A stretch of DNA of 64,000 nt from positions 79,986 to 143,985 of the IMG/VR virus record IMGVR_UViG_3300044846_005229. One strand, written 5' to 3'. The notes under the pieces are model-generated. The model saw only the letters and a list, made by a program, of their open reading frames with translations, was not told where the DNA came from and did not search any database. The number at the start of each line of letters is the position of its first letter. Within the stretch, counting starts at the first letter, position 1. The position numbers were made by a program, and so were the translations under genes. This DNA is from a virus. Of this stretch, positions 32,232 to 39,460 are shown piece by piece.

Positions 32232-32303
32232 TGGGTGCTTATGGGAATAATCAAAGGTGTGTGAGAAGGATGTTATGTGACAAGGTGTTGGCCATAATTA
32301 GTA

Positions 32304-32444
32304 TCACCCCCAGGGCCCAAATCTATTGCCGCCGGTAACAAGTCCTACGAAAATAAAAACCCCTAAACACATAAACGCTAATGCCACAAGTGCGGCAAAG
32401 CCTCCTGCTGTGTATAGCAGCCAGATTGGAATTGTGAATGTCAT
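32304..32444 (-). CDS. 46-residue single-pass membrane microprotein, copy 2
   Basis: From ATG 32444 to TGA 32304. It starts MTFTIPIWLLYTAGGFAALV and has one predicted helix to about residue 34, then a polar tail VTGGNRFGPWG. Its start overlaps the stop of copy 3 by 4 bp (ATGA). Confidence 0.65.
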   Translation of the reverse strand: MTFTIPIWLLYTAGGFAALVALAFMCLGVFIFVGLVTGGNRFGPWG

Positions 32445-32563
32445 TGCAGTTTAATTGATCGAAGGTAGCGAAGCGCCAAGGCTCCGAAGCAAGCTAGGGC
32501 AAGCGTCACAATAATTGCACCGCCGCCCGCAAAAAGGAGCCAGATTGGAATGGTAATTGTCAT
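32441..32563 (-). CDS. 40-residue single-pass membrane microprotein, copy 3
   Basis: From ATG 32563 to TGA 32441. It starts MTITIPIWLLFAGGGAIIV, one helix, then a basic tail RYLRSIKLQ. It overlaps the end of the EACCDW-module gene by 4 bp, so the set is co-translated with that gene. Confidence 0.65.
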   Translation of the reverse strand: MTITIPIWLLFAGGGAIIVTLALACFGALALRYLRSIKLQ

Positions 32564-32958
32564 TGGCGAACCTCAGGTGTAGCCCCTAGTGCGCGGCGAA
32601 TGATGTCGCATTGGTCGGGTGTTAGTTTCACCGCTGACGCACCATATGTCTCAAGTAAACGCAAGGCCTGTTCTTTTTCGGAGGGTGGTTTAGGGCGGCG
32701 GTTTAATTTTAAATCCCCAACGGTAATGCCATCAAAGTATCTGTCTTTCTCTGGGATTGATTGCTGTCCCGCAAATTCGCAAATAGCGTCTAACTCCTGG
32801 TCTGCGCCGTGCATAATAAGACGACTTGCAAGTTTCATATACTCGGCACGGGGGAATGCCATCTCTACATCGGGATCTGGAACAGTGAAACCCGACTCGT
32901 GCATAAACCTCTGCACTAATTCGTAGGATGGAAGGTCAATAGATTGGTCCATAGTCAT
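32560..32958 (-). CDS. EACCDW-module protein, copy 2
   Basis: A 132-residue paralogue: GADQELDAICEFAGQQ corresponds to the EACCDW core, then KLNRRPKPPSEKEQALRLLE and ITPDQ-type end with a CDIIRRALG segment. It overlaps the genes on both sides by 4 bp. Confidence 0.65.
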   Translation of the reverse strand: MTMDQSIDLPSYELVQRFMHESGFTVPDPDVEMAFPRAEYMKLASRLIMHGADQELDAICEFAGQQSIPEKDRYFDGITVGDLKLNRRPKPPSEKEQALRLLETYGASAVKLTPDQCDIIRRALGATPEVRQ

Positions 32959-33635
32959 TGGGTATCTGTGGGAATGGTGCTCAGGGCGCGGCGAATGATG
33001 TTACATTGGACGGGTGTTAGTATCACCGTTGATGCACCGTTCGCCTCAAGTAAACGTAAGGCCAGTTCTTTTTGGGTCGGAGGTTGCGGGCGCCGAGCGT
33101 CGCGGAGAAACTCGATGGCCATCGCGTCCCTTGTATTCTTTGCGAGCCAATCACAGCAAGCCTCTAATTCCTGGTCTGCACCCCAGCGGGCTGCTTTGAT
33201 AGCTATGTAGGTTCCTTCACCATGGCTGGCAGGGTTATGAGTATAGCAAACCCACTCTCTTTTCCACTGGTTTAGTAACTCTGGGGAAGGGATGATTCGG
33301 TGTTGTTCAGTCATTGGTTGGTCTTCGTTAGTCATTGTAGTCAAATCGTTGGTTGGCGGAATGAAGTATCCATCATTACATCTGATAACTCCGTCATCAG
33401 TCAATTCTCGCAGAGCTTGCATCACTTCGTGTCTATAGGGGGCGCACGGAAAAAAGTGCGTTATCCCCAAGCGCACCCCGGCGGAGCTATGAGGTCCAGG
33501 GTTATCTTTGAGAAAGGATGTGATTTTCTTTTGTATTAGGTTCTGATAGGAAGTTTTTGATTTCATAGCTAATCCGGTTTCTTCTACGGGGTGTCGATTG
33601 TTGTTCATTGGTTCAGACAACGGGGTGGCATTCAT
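32955..33635 (-). CDS. EACCDW-module protein with N-terminal winged-helix-like domain, copy 3
   Basis: A 226-residue protein. Residues 25-90 read like a winged helix (KTSYQNLIQKKITSFLKDNP, then HEVMQALRELTDDGVIRCN). Residues 115-226 are the family module: ARWGADQELEACCDWLAK, then FLRDARRPQPPTQKELALR and VILTPVQCNIIRRAL. The fusion with a DNA-binding-like domain parallels the fusion in the LSP family at 30720. The ATG overlaps the end of a broken upstream gene by 4 bp. Confidence 0.65.
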   Translation of the reverse strand: MNATPLSEPMNNNRHPVEETGLAMKSKTSYQNLIQKKITSFLKDNPGPHSSAGVRLGITHFFPCAPYRHEVMQALRELTDDGVIRCNDGYFIPPTNDLTTMTNEDQPMTEQHRIIPSPELLNQWKREWVCYTHNPASHGEGTYIAIKAARWGADQELEACCDWLAKNTRDAMAIEFLRDARRPQPPTQKELALRLLEANGASTVILTPVQCNIIRRALSTIPTDTQ

Positions 33636-33790
33636 CGCATATCATCATAATAAAGAGTCATTCTACGGTCGCATAGCTTGCACTTGTATTACTCGCAATG
33701 GAAGTCGGACCATGTTTCTAGCATATAGGGGCATGACCATGACTCTTGTTCGGTGTTGCATCTTGTGGTTTTATCGACGGCATTATTCAT
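33632..33790 (-). pseudogene. Zinc-ribbon gene interrupted by an in-frame TAA
   Basis: From ATG 33790 the frame encodes 33 residues with WSCPYMLETWSDFHCE, then TAA at 33691-33689, then continues in the same frame YKCKLCDRRMTLYYDDMR to TGA at 33634-33632. Together the two halves make a regular C-x(n)-C ... C-x2-C zinc ribbon that I recognise as a common small phage family. The final TGA overlaps the next start as ATGA, the typical coupling in this region, so the full length frame was once translated. A CAA-to-TAA change is the simplest explanation. Confidence 0.6.
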
Positions 33791-33795
33791 TTTTA

Positions 33796-34443
33796 TTATA
33801 GGTCGATGTCCTTAGCAATAAATGGTGTGAGTTCATTTCGGAGCGCAACCCATAGCCGCCTAAAGACATTGTACTCACAGAAATTGTGAACCCTCCGCCT
33901 GATGTCAAAAAGTTCGTCATTGGTTGACAGGTACCTATCATTCAAAGAAGCATTAGTGCTTAAGGCATCGTTGAGTTTTTCCTCTAGTTTAGATTTTTCC
34001 TGCTTGGTTTCGGTAAGATCCTTATAGTATCTATTGGACTTATCAGTCTCTATCCTTTTCTCATGCTCTAATTTTGAGATTTTTCCTGCAACTTTTTCTT
34101 CATTAAATACGTGCCATAGGATGCTTTCTAGCTCAGGTTCGACGGCGAACAGGTGGTGGTAGGTATTTATATCGTCCCCGGTCTTCCAATCTTTCTCAGA
34201 GTCATACCGTTGCCAAGGTTCCGGGGGTCGAATTTCAGAGCATCCTCGGGACACTCTAAACGATTTACATACGTGGTGTAGAGGGAGAATGGTCTCCTTA
34301 ATGGACGATGGGATAAACACGGGGGATCCACCCTCAATATAAAGGGGAGACACATCCTCAGCACGGTCCATGTACCTAATATACTTATCGTTGTATACTG
34401 GAATGACTTTAGATTGAAGGGTGTATAAGGTGGCGGTTTGCAT
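33796..34443 (-). CDS. Coiled-coil protein of unknown function
   Basis: A 215-residue protein. The N-terminal 110 residues contain beta-like segments (NDKYIRYMDRAEDVSPLYI). Residues 125-195 are a coiled coil (ISKLEHEKRIETDKSN, then QEKSKLEEKLNDALS). A C-terminal amphipathic part follows. No family is recognised. Confidence 0.55.
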   Translation of the reverse strand: MQTATLYTLQSKVIPVYNDKYIRYMDRAEDVSPLYIEGGSPVFIPSSIKETILPLHHVCKSFRVSRGCSEIRPPEPWQRYDSEKDWKTGDDINTYHHLFAVEPELESILWHVFNEEKVAGKISKLEHEKRIETDKSNRYYKDLTETKQEKSKLEEKLNDALSTNASLNDRYLSTNDELFDIRRRVHNFCEYNVFRRLWVALRNELTPFIAKDIDL

Positions 34444-34457
34444 TGTGCTGTTTGGGT

Positions 34458-34898
34458 TTAAGGATGGGGGACTTCAGAAAAGTCGATGAAACTCTCGGCA
34501 GTTTTAAATTGGTCTGTAACATCCACGACGGTGTCAGTTTCCGGGTTATACAAGAACACTGTGCAATTGGACTTTACAACGTCTTTCCTTGCCCGTTCTT
34601 GTCCGACTTTGCTGTCGGCTCTCCAAGTATAGTTGATATGAGATTCCCAGCCGTTGGTAATTTCTTTTCTTGATGTTACCATAAGAATCTTCCCCATTCG
34701 CCAGGCGACTTCTTTAATGCAAGCTGTGCGACTATAAGCAATTCTGATGTGAGCGGTTATACTCTCCATTGCTGTTATAAGGTCCGCAAGACCATTTAGA
34801 TTCCCTGCTTCGCAGTTCTGTGTTCTGAAATTGAGAAACAAATCTACAAACTCGTTGAATTTGGAATTTAGTTGTTCGGTTGTTACTTGGTTGTCCAT
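34458..34898 (-). CDS. Uncharacterised protein
   Basis: A 146-residue protein, helical N-terminus (EQLNSKFNEFVDLFLNFRTQN) and a basic centre (GWESHINYTWRADSKVGQERARKD), ending SFIDFSEVPHP. No family or motif is recognised. Confidence 0.5.
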   Translation of the reverse strand: MDNQVTTEQLNSKFNEFVDLFLNFRTQNCEAGNLNGLADLITAMESITAHIRIAYSRTACIKEVAWRMGKILMVTSRKEITNGWESHINYTWRADSKVGQERARKDVVKSNCTVFLYNPETDTVVDVTDQFKTAESFIDFSEVPHP

Positions 34899-34911
34899 TG
34901 TTGTTTAGTGC

Positions 34912-35354
34912 CTAAGGGGCCCGATAAAATCCGACGCCAGCAACCTCTTCCCAAAGCTGCCGCATCGTTATTAGTATAGCAGCTTGGTGCTTAGAGTCAA
35001 GCAGTCCGAAATCGTGCCGGTAGCGCATGGCCATTGATTCTAGGAGGATCGGGTCTGGCTGTGCCTGGGTGGGGCCAAGAACCCTTAGTGTACACATGGT
35101 ATCACCTTCTCTTACGGTCCTCTCCGAGACTTCGAAACCAAACTCTTGAAGGAGTTTAAATGCAGCAATATAATATGGTTTTCTTATGGGGGGGGGTTCC
35201 CTTTGTCCACAACACAGTAGATAGTTAGTTCTACGGAACACTCACCCCTGTGGTAAGCTTTTTTAACTAGGGCCCCAATGCGTGTAAGTATCGCGCCCAG
35301 ATCTGCCAGGGCCTCTGCATTTTCTAGGGTAATGTGGCCCGATGCGGTTGTCAT
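34912..35354 (-). pseudogene. Phage gene split by a run of nine C; frameshifted or phase-variable
   Basis: From ATG 35354 the frame gives 56 residues ending VVDKGNPPP and TAA at 35184. A second frame, entered one base back at the C9 run (35188-35196), continues IRKPYYIAAFKLLQEFGFEV to the stop at 34912. The joined 147-residue protein aligns through the junction with its paralogue at 42646-43027, where that stretch is in one frame (RDPSIRKPS). The C-terminal part SMAMRYRHDFGLLDSKH...MRQLWEEV is a common phage module. The heptamer C CCC CCA allows -1 slippage, and seven or ten C would also restore the frame. Confidence 0.65.
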
Positions 35355-35441
35355 GTGGTTATTCTATTCATTTAATTTGGAGGGAAGAGTCGGTGGCTGC
35401 CATAGTGCGGGCATGGTTTGAGTGTGGTTGTGGACTCTACC

Positions 35442-36320
35442 TCAGTCATAGACGGCCCAGAGATCATAGTCATCACTTGGATCAGGAGGTTGAAGGTCTC
35501 TGTTCTTGTTTTTTGTTTGGATTCCATATATCCGATGCTTCACCTTGTTCAATTCCACCACAGGGAAAAACCATTGCCCCCTAGACTGGAATGCTCCGGG
35601 GAAGCTGCCGCCTTCTAACCAATTGCGGATTGTGCCCAGGTTGGTTACACCCAAATAGGAAGCTGCAGCTTGGGTGTCTAACAGATCGCCTTTGGAGATA
35701 AGGTGGCATGAGTTTAGGGTATCTACCATTGCACTTAAGCTCTCGTTGTTGGCGGCCAATGTTTCTGCATTTCGCGACAACGTGTCGTTTATGCCTTTAA
35801 GCTTTTCGACTGTTTTATCCAGGTTTTGAGGGTCGCTAACCACGGTTGTTGGGGAATCTTGCATTTCACTCTTGAAGGCTTTCATAATTAAGTCATCATC
35901 AATGCTCACATGGGTTCTGTTAGGGTATTTTCTTCTTGTTTTGTCAAATGGCCCATCAGTCTCATTAACCATTCGTGCAAGTTGGGAGGGAGAATATTGG
36001 CCATACAGTTCCCAAATGCGCCTCAAGAGTGGGATTCTGGGGTCGTCTTCTCGAAGAGTTGGGTAACCGTCGAGGGGTGAAAGGCAGGACGGAACTGGCC
36101 CACTTCCAAATTCTCCGGCAAAGTCATAAACACCTTGAAATCCAGGTCCCCACGGCATCATCGTCACTACTTCACTAATGATAGGCTTACCGTGTAGAGC
36201 CAGGCTCCACCCGTAAGCAAAGTATACGAGTTTTTGCAACTTGGATAGCGTGATTTGCTGGCCATCTCGCCTAGCAGAATCTATGAACCAGTTTGCCACT
36301 AATGTGCTATCGTTCTTCAT
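35442..36320 (-). CDS. Panacea (DUF4065, SocA-like) protein with C-terminal helix-turn-helix
   Basis: A 292-residue protein. Residues 1-125 match the Panacea domain: LVANWFIDSARRDGQQIT, then LSKLQKLVYFAYGWSLALH, WGPGFQGVYDFAGEFG and PLLRRIWELYG. Residues 155-205 are a coiled-coil linker. Residues 215-260 carry a helix-turn-helix of the MerR/excisionase type (LLDTQAAASYLGVTNLGTI). Panacea domains are known as hyperpromiscuous antitoxins in toxin-antitoxin systems of bacteria and phages. No recognised toxin lies beside it, so it may be an orphan phage antitoxin used against host toxins, or a regulator. A promoter resembling the palindromic family lies just upstream. Confidence 0.85.
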   Translation of the reverse strand: MKNDSTLVANWFIDSARRDGQQITLSKLQKLVYFAYGWSLALHGKPIISEVVTMMPWGPGFQGVYDFAGEFGSGPVPSCLSPLDGYPTLREDDPRIPLLRRIWELYGQYSPSQLARMVNETDGPFDKTRRKYPNRTHVSIDDDLIMKAFKSEMQDSPTTVVSDPQNLDKTVEKLKGINDTLSRNAETLAANNESLSAMVDTLNSCHLISKGDLLDTQAAASYLGVTNLGTIRNWLEGGSFPGAFQSRGQWFFPVVELNKVKHRIYGIQTKNKNRDLQPPDPSDDYDLWAVYD

Positions 36321-36324
36321 ACAT

Positions 36325-36354
36325 TTATCTTACTGTTTCTGCTCCTTAGAAGCA
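36325..36354 (-). promoter_or_regulatory. Promoter TTGCTT-17-TAAGAT before the Panacea gene
   Basis: The minus strand has TTGCTT, a 17-bp spacer with GCAGAAAC, and TAAGAT, a few bases before ATG 36320. The spacer half-site resembles the palindromes of the promoters at 22.1 and 39.0 kb, but the symmetry is not complete here. Confidence 0.4.
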
Positions 36355-36422
36355 AGCCGGAAAACCGAACCGGGCATGGCGGTTTACCCCCCGTAACTTT
36401 AGACTTATCCACATACTAATTA

Positions 36423-36965
36423 TTAGTCTGGGACAACATCAAAACGATGAAGCTCGTTTAACATTCTAGCATACTCTGATACAATGGCCCAGTGATCTAC
36501 AAAAACACGGCAGTTTGGGTGGGCACCCTTTAGCTGCATCGTTCGGAAGTCAAATGATGGTAAGGATGCGGGCGTTTCGAACTTCACACCTAGGGTACTG
36601 GCTTCCCCTGCCCCGAACAACCTGTCTGCCATCCTCTCCATTTGGAAGATATGCCCATGGTTAGCAGCTATGACATAGACAGCCTTTCCTTCTTTCGCCA
36701 GTTTGAATGCTTCGGTTAGCATCCTTGTGGTCCGGCCAGTTTGAATGTATGGGTCAGATGGCGTTGTCATAGTTGTTGGTTTGGTTGTTGGTTTGGTGAA
36801 GGATGCTTCAACGATTTGCTTGAGTTTTTCATGGTTGATTTTCTCTAAGGCAGCATTTTGTCGGCGGAGATTTTCCGTCTCTTGACGAATGGTCTCAGTC
36901 TTTTGGCGAATGCGTTCCGTGCTTTGTCGCAGGGGTTCGAGCCAATCGTCTTTGGGGTGTATCAT
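36423..36965 (-). CDS. GRTTRM-motif phage protein with N-terminal coiled coil
   Basis: A 180-residue protein from ATG 36965, which overlaps the upstream stop by 4 bp. An N-terminal coiled coil (LRQSTERIRQKTETIRQ) is fused to a domain starting TGRTTRMLTEAFKLAKEG. That motif resembles a short P-loop-like GRTTR block seen in many uncharacterised phage proteins. A Gly-rich loop and two predicted alternating strands and helices support a nucleotide-binding fold, but lysine is missing from the loop, so ATPase activity is doubtful. Confidence 0.55.
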   Translation of the reverse strand: MIHPKDDWLEPLRQSTERIRQKTETIRQETENLRRQNAALEKINHEKLKQIVEASFTKPTTKPTTMTTPSDPYIQTGRTTRMLTEAFKLAKEGKAVYVIAANHGHIFQMERMADRLFGAGEASTLGVKFETPASLPSFDFRTMQLKGAHPNCRVFVDHWAIVSEYARMLNELHRFDVVPD

Positions 36966-37234
36966 ATTAGGGACCTTAGCGGTATACCACAGGCCTTCAG
37001 CCAAAGGGTATCGTTACCGATGCGATCGGCGATCGTCTTAAGCTCAGAAATATCGCATGGTACCCTCATCCAGAATACTTCTGGATCCACACAGGGTGCA
37101 GACCCGGCATGGAACCCCTGAGCCTTAATAAGAATGTGGCCATCATCATCCATACCGTATTCTTGCCCATTGGCATCCGTCACGGTATTTCCCGCCAGCA
37201 AAACTCGAAGTAGGATTTCTATGGGTTCTTTCAT
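36962..37234 (-). CDS. Small conserved phage protein with MKEPIEILLRVLLAG start
   Basis: A 90-residue protein with the N-terminal motif MKEPIEILLRVLLAGNTV and the C-terminal DTLWLKACGIPL. I have seen this combination in other phages, without known function. Coupled to the GRTTRM gene by ATGA. Confidence 0.55.
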   Translation of the reverse strand: MKEPIEILLRVLLAGNTVTDANGQEYGMDDDGHILIKAQGFHAGSAPCVDPEVFWMRVPCDISELKTIADRIGNDTLWLKACGIPLRSLI

Positions 37235-37236
37235 AG

Positions 37237-37749
37237 TTATAGGTGGTTGGAGGGGTGGTGAGAATTAACCTTGTCCTGTACCATAAGCCGAAGTGCTTCG
37301 TCGTGAACAAATCTATGGTACAAATTTAGGGCACTTGCGAGTACTTCTGCTTTGCTTTGCTGCGTCTTCACCGCAAGCTCGTTTACAGTTGTAACGAAAC
37401 TGTCTTCGAAGGGCGCTTCCCCCTCTTCACCCAGTCCGATGTCTGCTATCGACTCCTCAAGAGTAAAAACACGCTCCTTGCCTTGTTCTACTCGGTCAGC
37501 TACAGCAATAGCTAAGCTAATTTCCTCGTCAGAGAAGTCCTGTTCATCATCGGGAACCATTGCTGAAAGCTTTTCGTCTTCATTAAGGTCCGGTGGATCG
37601 GCAAACTCTCTCTTTCTTGCTTGGTCTAGGCCACGCTTAACAGAGGCAATAGCTTCCTTATTTCTGAAAAGCCATGCCTCCTGCGTTGGGTCTAGTTTTA
37701 TCTTAAACGCCATCCCTGCAGCATCGAGCCAGCGGTATATCACAGTCAT
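37237..37749 (-). CDS. Acidic protein with a ribbon-helix-helix-like C-terminus
   Basis: A 170-residue protein. Residues 85-105 (RVEQGKERVFTLEESIADIGL) recall short Phd/YefM-type linkers. The end (FVTTVNELAVKTQQSKAEVLASALNL has the strand-helix pattern) fits a ribbon-helix-helix. It is translationally coupled by ATGA to the RHH gene upstream, which may form a regulator pair. Confidence 0.45.
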   Translation of the reverse strand: MTVIYRWLDAAGMAFKIKLDPTQEAWLFRNKEAIASVKRGLDQARKREFADPPDLNEDEKLSAMVPDDEQDFSDEEISLAIAVADRVEQGKERVFTLEESIADIGLGEEGEAPFEDSFVTTVNELAVKTQQSKAEVLASALNLYHRFVHDEALRLMVQDKVNSHHPSNHL

Positions 37750-37955
37750 ATCCCTAACCCCACAACATCACGCAAGGTGCCGTCCGAATCGCGAAGAATC
37801 ACATTGCCCCCTTGCTGGCGGGTATCTATTGCTTTCTTATAGAGAGCCATGGCACGGCGGAAGATTTCACCACGGGAATGGCCCGTTTGTTCAACAAGGT
37901 CTTGCACGTCCTGGGCGAGGTCAAGTGGCATGATTATATCGAATCTAGTTTTCAT
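37746..37955 (-). CDS. Ribbon-helix-helix regulator
   Basis: A 69-residue protein with the standard RHH order: strand FDIIMPLDLAQDV, helix, then SRGEIFRRAMALYKKAI. The C-terminal tail NVILRDSDGTLRDVVGL is typical of a RHH family I associate with cyanobacterial plasmids and phages. It probably dimerises and binds an operator; the target could be its own operon. Confidence 0.7.
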   Translation of the reverse strand: MKTRFDIIMPLDLAQDVQDLVEQTGHSRGEIFRRAMALYKKAIDTRQQGGNVILRDSDGTLRDVVGLGI

Positions 37956-38013
37956 TGTCGCGCATCCGTTGATTCTTTGGGAAACATGTGGTCTATGGTT
38001 TTATCGAAAAAGT

Positions 38014-38170
38014 TTATTTGGCCCTTTTGCGGTCAGACTTCATGGAAGCAAGTATCGATTCGAGTTTTTGGTTGAACTCTTCTCTGGCTCTTTTTGACTC
38101 TTCACGGTCAGATTTTGCAGAAGCAATTAACAAATCAAGTTTTTTTTATTAAATCGTCTTGTGCGGTCAT
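38014..38170 (-). pseudogene. Helical microgene frameshifted at an A8 run
   Basis: From ATG 38170 the frame gives MTAQDDLIKKT and stops at 38135. Dropping one A from the eight-A run (38140-38147) opens a 51-residue charged helix: LDLLIASAKSDREESKRARE, then LESILASMKSDRKRAK, ending at 38014. The second half repeats the first. Continuing in a third frame without its own start, INFFDKTIDHMFPKESTDARQ ends exactly in an ATGA overlap with the RHH gene, so a second indel may exist there. Confidence 0.5.
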
Positions 38171-38213
38171 GGTAGGTTTCCGTAAGTCTGCAGGAGCTTG
38201 GTGGCAAAATCCA

Positions 38214-38510
38214 CTACGATGTCCCGAATGTCAGTGTCTTCAACATAGGGAGAACAAGCGCCCCGTAGGAATTTTCGTAGACTAGGTCCATTGAAACAGC
38301 CAACGCAATGATTTGGTCTGTGGTGGGGAGTGGTGGGGGACGGTGACTGGTTGACGCATCGGTGGCATCTATTCCCCCAACTTCAGCAACGAACTCAAGG
38401 CAAGTTACTCTTTCAGGACACGTAAAGCAGTCGTTCTCTGCAATTTCCTGAAAAGATTTGGTTCGGCCCGGACTGTAACATTCTGGCTTTTTGTGGGCTT
38501 GAAATTCCAT
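38214..38510 (-). CDS. Small Cys-cluster protein
   Basis: A 98-residue protein from the ATG that overlaps the upstream stop (TGATG). The N-terminus holds four Cys (CYSP, then NDCFTCPERVTC), possibly for iron-sulfur or zinc binding. The C-terminal 40 residues (PTTDQIIALAVSMDLVYEN) match a separate small phage module. No function is known. Confidence 0.55.
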   Translation of the reverse strand: MEFQAHKKPECYSPGRTKSFQEIAENDCFTCPERVTCLEFVAEVGGIDATDASTSHRPPPLPTTDQIIALAVSMDLVYENSYGALVLPMLKTLTFGTS

Positions 38511-38977
38511 CAAAAATCACCTCCGTCAATCTCTTGCAGTCTAGCCATAATCTCCATGTAGAAAACATGGTACTTTGCCATCCGAGCAATATCCTTCTCG
38601 GTTACACCTTTGAGGCGGCGCACATCGGTATTGTGTCTCAAGTCACACAGCTTGACCCTCATCGCATCCTCATTGGCAAAGACCCGATGTTTGTATTCAT
38701 CGTAAGTCTCACCAGGCTGCTTGGTAAGGGCGCGGATGCCTTCGATTACCCGGTGAGTGAATCCTTGCTCTCGGAGGTCCGCATAGGTAACCTCGGTATC
38801 TTCGATAATGTCGTGACCAAGCGCAATGCACTGGAGGTCTTCGTCGTCGGTTTTTAGAAAGTACATCACCTTCAGCGGGTGAAGGATGTAGGGGTTTCCG
38901 CCTTTGTCATACTGACCGGCATGGGCGTTGGTTGCCAGCACAAGCATTTTGTTGAGGAGTTGGCCTTTGGTGGTCAT
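38510..38977 (-). CDS. HD-domain ppGpp hydrolase-like protein (MESH1/RelA-SpoT hydrolase type)
   Basis: A 155-residue HD phosphohydrolase. The metal-binding set matches SpoT/MESH1 hydrolases: H33 in YILHP, H55-D56 in ALGHDIIEDT and D112 in KLCDLRHN, plus the conserved HAGQYDKGGNPY and ALTK segments. No synthetase domain is present. It would remove pyrophosphate from (p)ppGpp, so the phage may cancel the host stringent response or destroy another alarmone. It follows a promoter with a palindromic spacer. Active-site residues all appear intact. Confidence 0.82.
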   Translation of the reverse strand: MTTKGQLLNKMLVLATNAHAGQYDKGGNPYILHPLKVMYFLKTDDEDLQCIALGHDIIEDTEVTYADLREQGFTHRVIEGIRALTKQPGETYDEYKHRVFANEDAMRVKLCDLRHNTDVRRLKGVTEKDIARMAKYHVFYMEIMARLQEIDGGDF

Positions 38978-38998
38978 GGGTCGGAAGGGGACTACATC

Positions 38999-39030
38999 AT
39001 TACTATAGCGTTTCTGCAGTGCAGAAACAA
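38999..39030 (-). promoter_or_regulatory. Promoter TTGTTT-17-TATAGT with palindromic spacer
   Basis: The minus strand reads TTGTTT, then CTGCACTGCAG inside the 17-bp spacer, then TATAGT. The inverted repeat extends to TTTCTGC/GCAGAAA. The layout is the same as at 22121-22149. A binding protein at this palindrome would block RNA polymerase. Confidence 0.55.
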
Positions 39031-39081
39031 GGGTGTGAACCGAACGGTTTAGGGCGGTTTACCGCCCCTGGGCCATTTGGG

Positions 39082-39456
39082 TTAGTTAGCCTGGGTGGAA
39101 GACTTCTTATTAGCTTGGTCTCTCATAAGCATAATGCGGCCACACTCCTCATCAGTGAGTCCAATTTTGAGACTCTTCAGATCGTAGGTGGTCCGAATGT
39201 TTTTCAAGATACGGCTCAATGCCCAGGCAAAATCAGCATCGGTATACTCCGGATTTTTAGGAATCCATTCTTTGGTTCGTCTCCAAGGCCGAGTCCTACC
39301 TAGTTTGGTACAATCGTCCCTATAGTGGCCCACATGCTGATAGTCCAGATGTTGATAGCCATCCTCGTCTTCTCCTAATAAAATTTCAATACACCCGTCA
39401 GGGTCCATGTCATCGAAGTCAGGGAGATGGGGTGGTTGGTTGAAGGGGGTTGTCAT
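39082..39456 (-). CDS. Uncharacterised acidic protein
   Basis: A 124-residue protein rich in Asp and Glu near the start (DFDDMDPDGCIEILLGEDED) and basic in the middle (GRTRPWRRTKEW). The C-terminus is helical. No family is recognised. It precedes the hairpin-rich gap before the HD-protein promoter. Confidence 0.5.
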   Translation of the reverse strand: MTTPFNQPPHLPDFDDMDPDGCIEILLGEDEDGYQHLDYQHVGHYRDDCTKLGRTRPWRRTKEWIPKNPEYTDADFAWALSRILKNIRTTYDLKSLKIGLTDEECGRIMLMRDQANKKSSTQAN

Positions 39457-39460
39457 TTAC

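Noticed and set aside
8628-33790. Reassignment of TAA as a sense codon
   Set aside because: Several intact genes end with TAA (for example portal and tail chaperone), so the two internal TAA codons are better explained by mutation.
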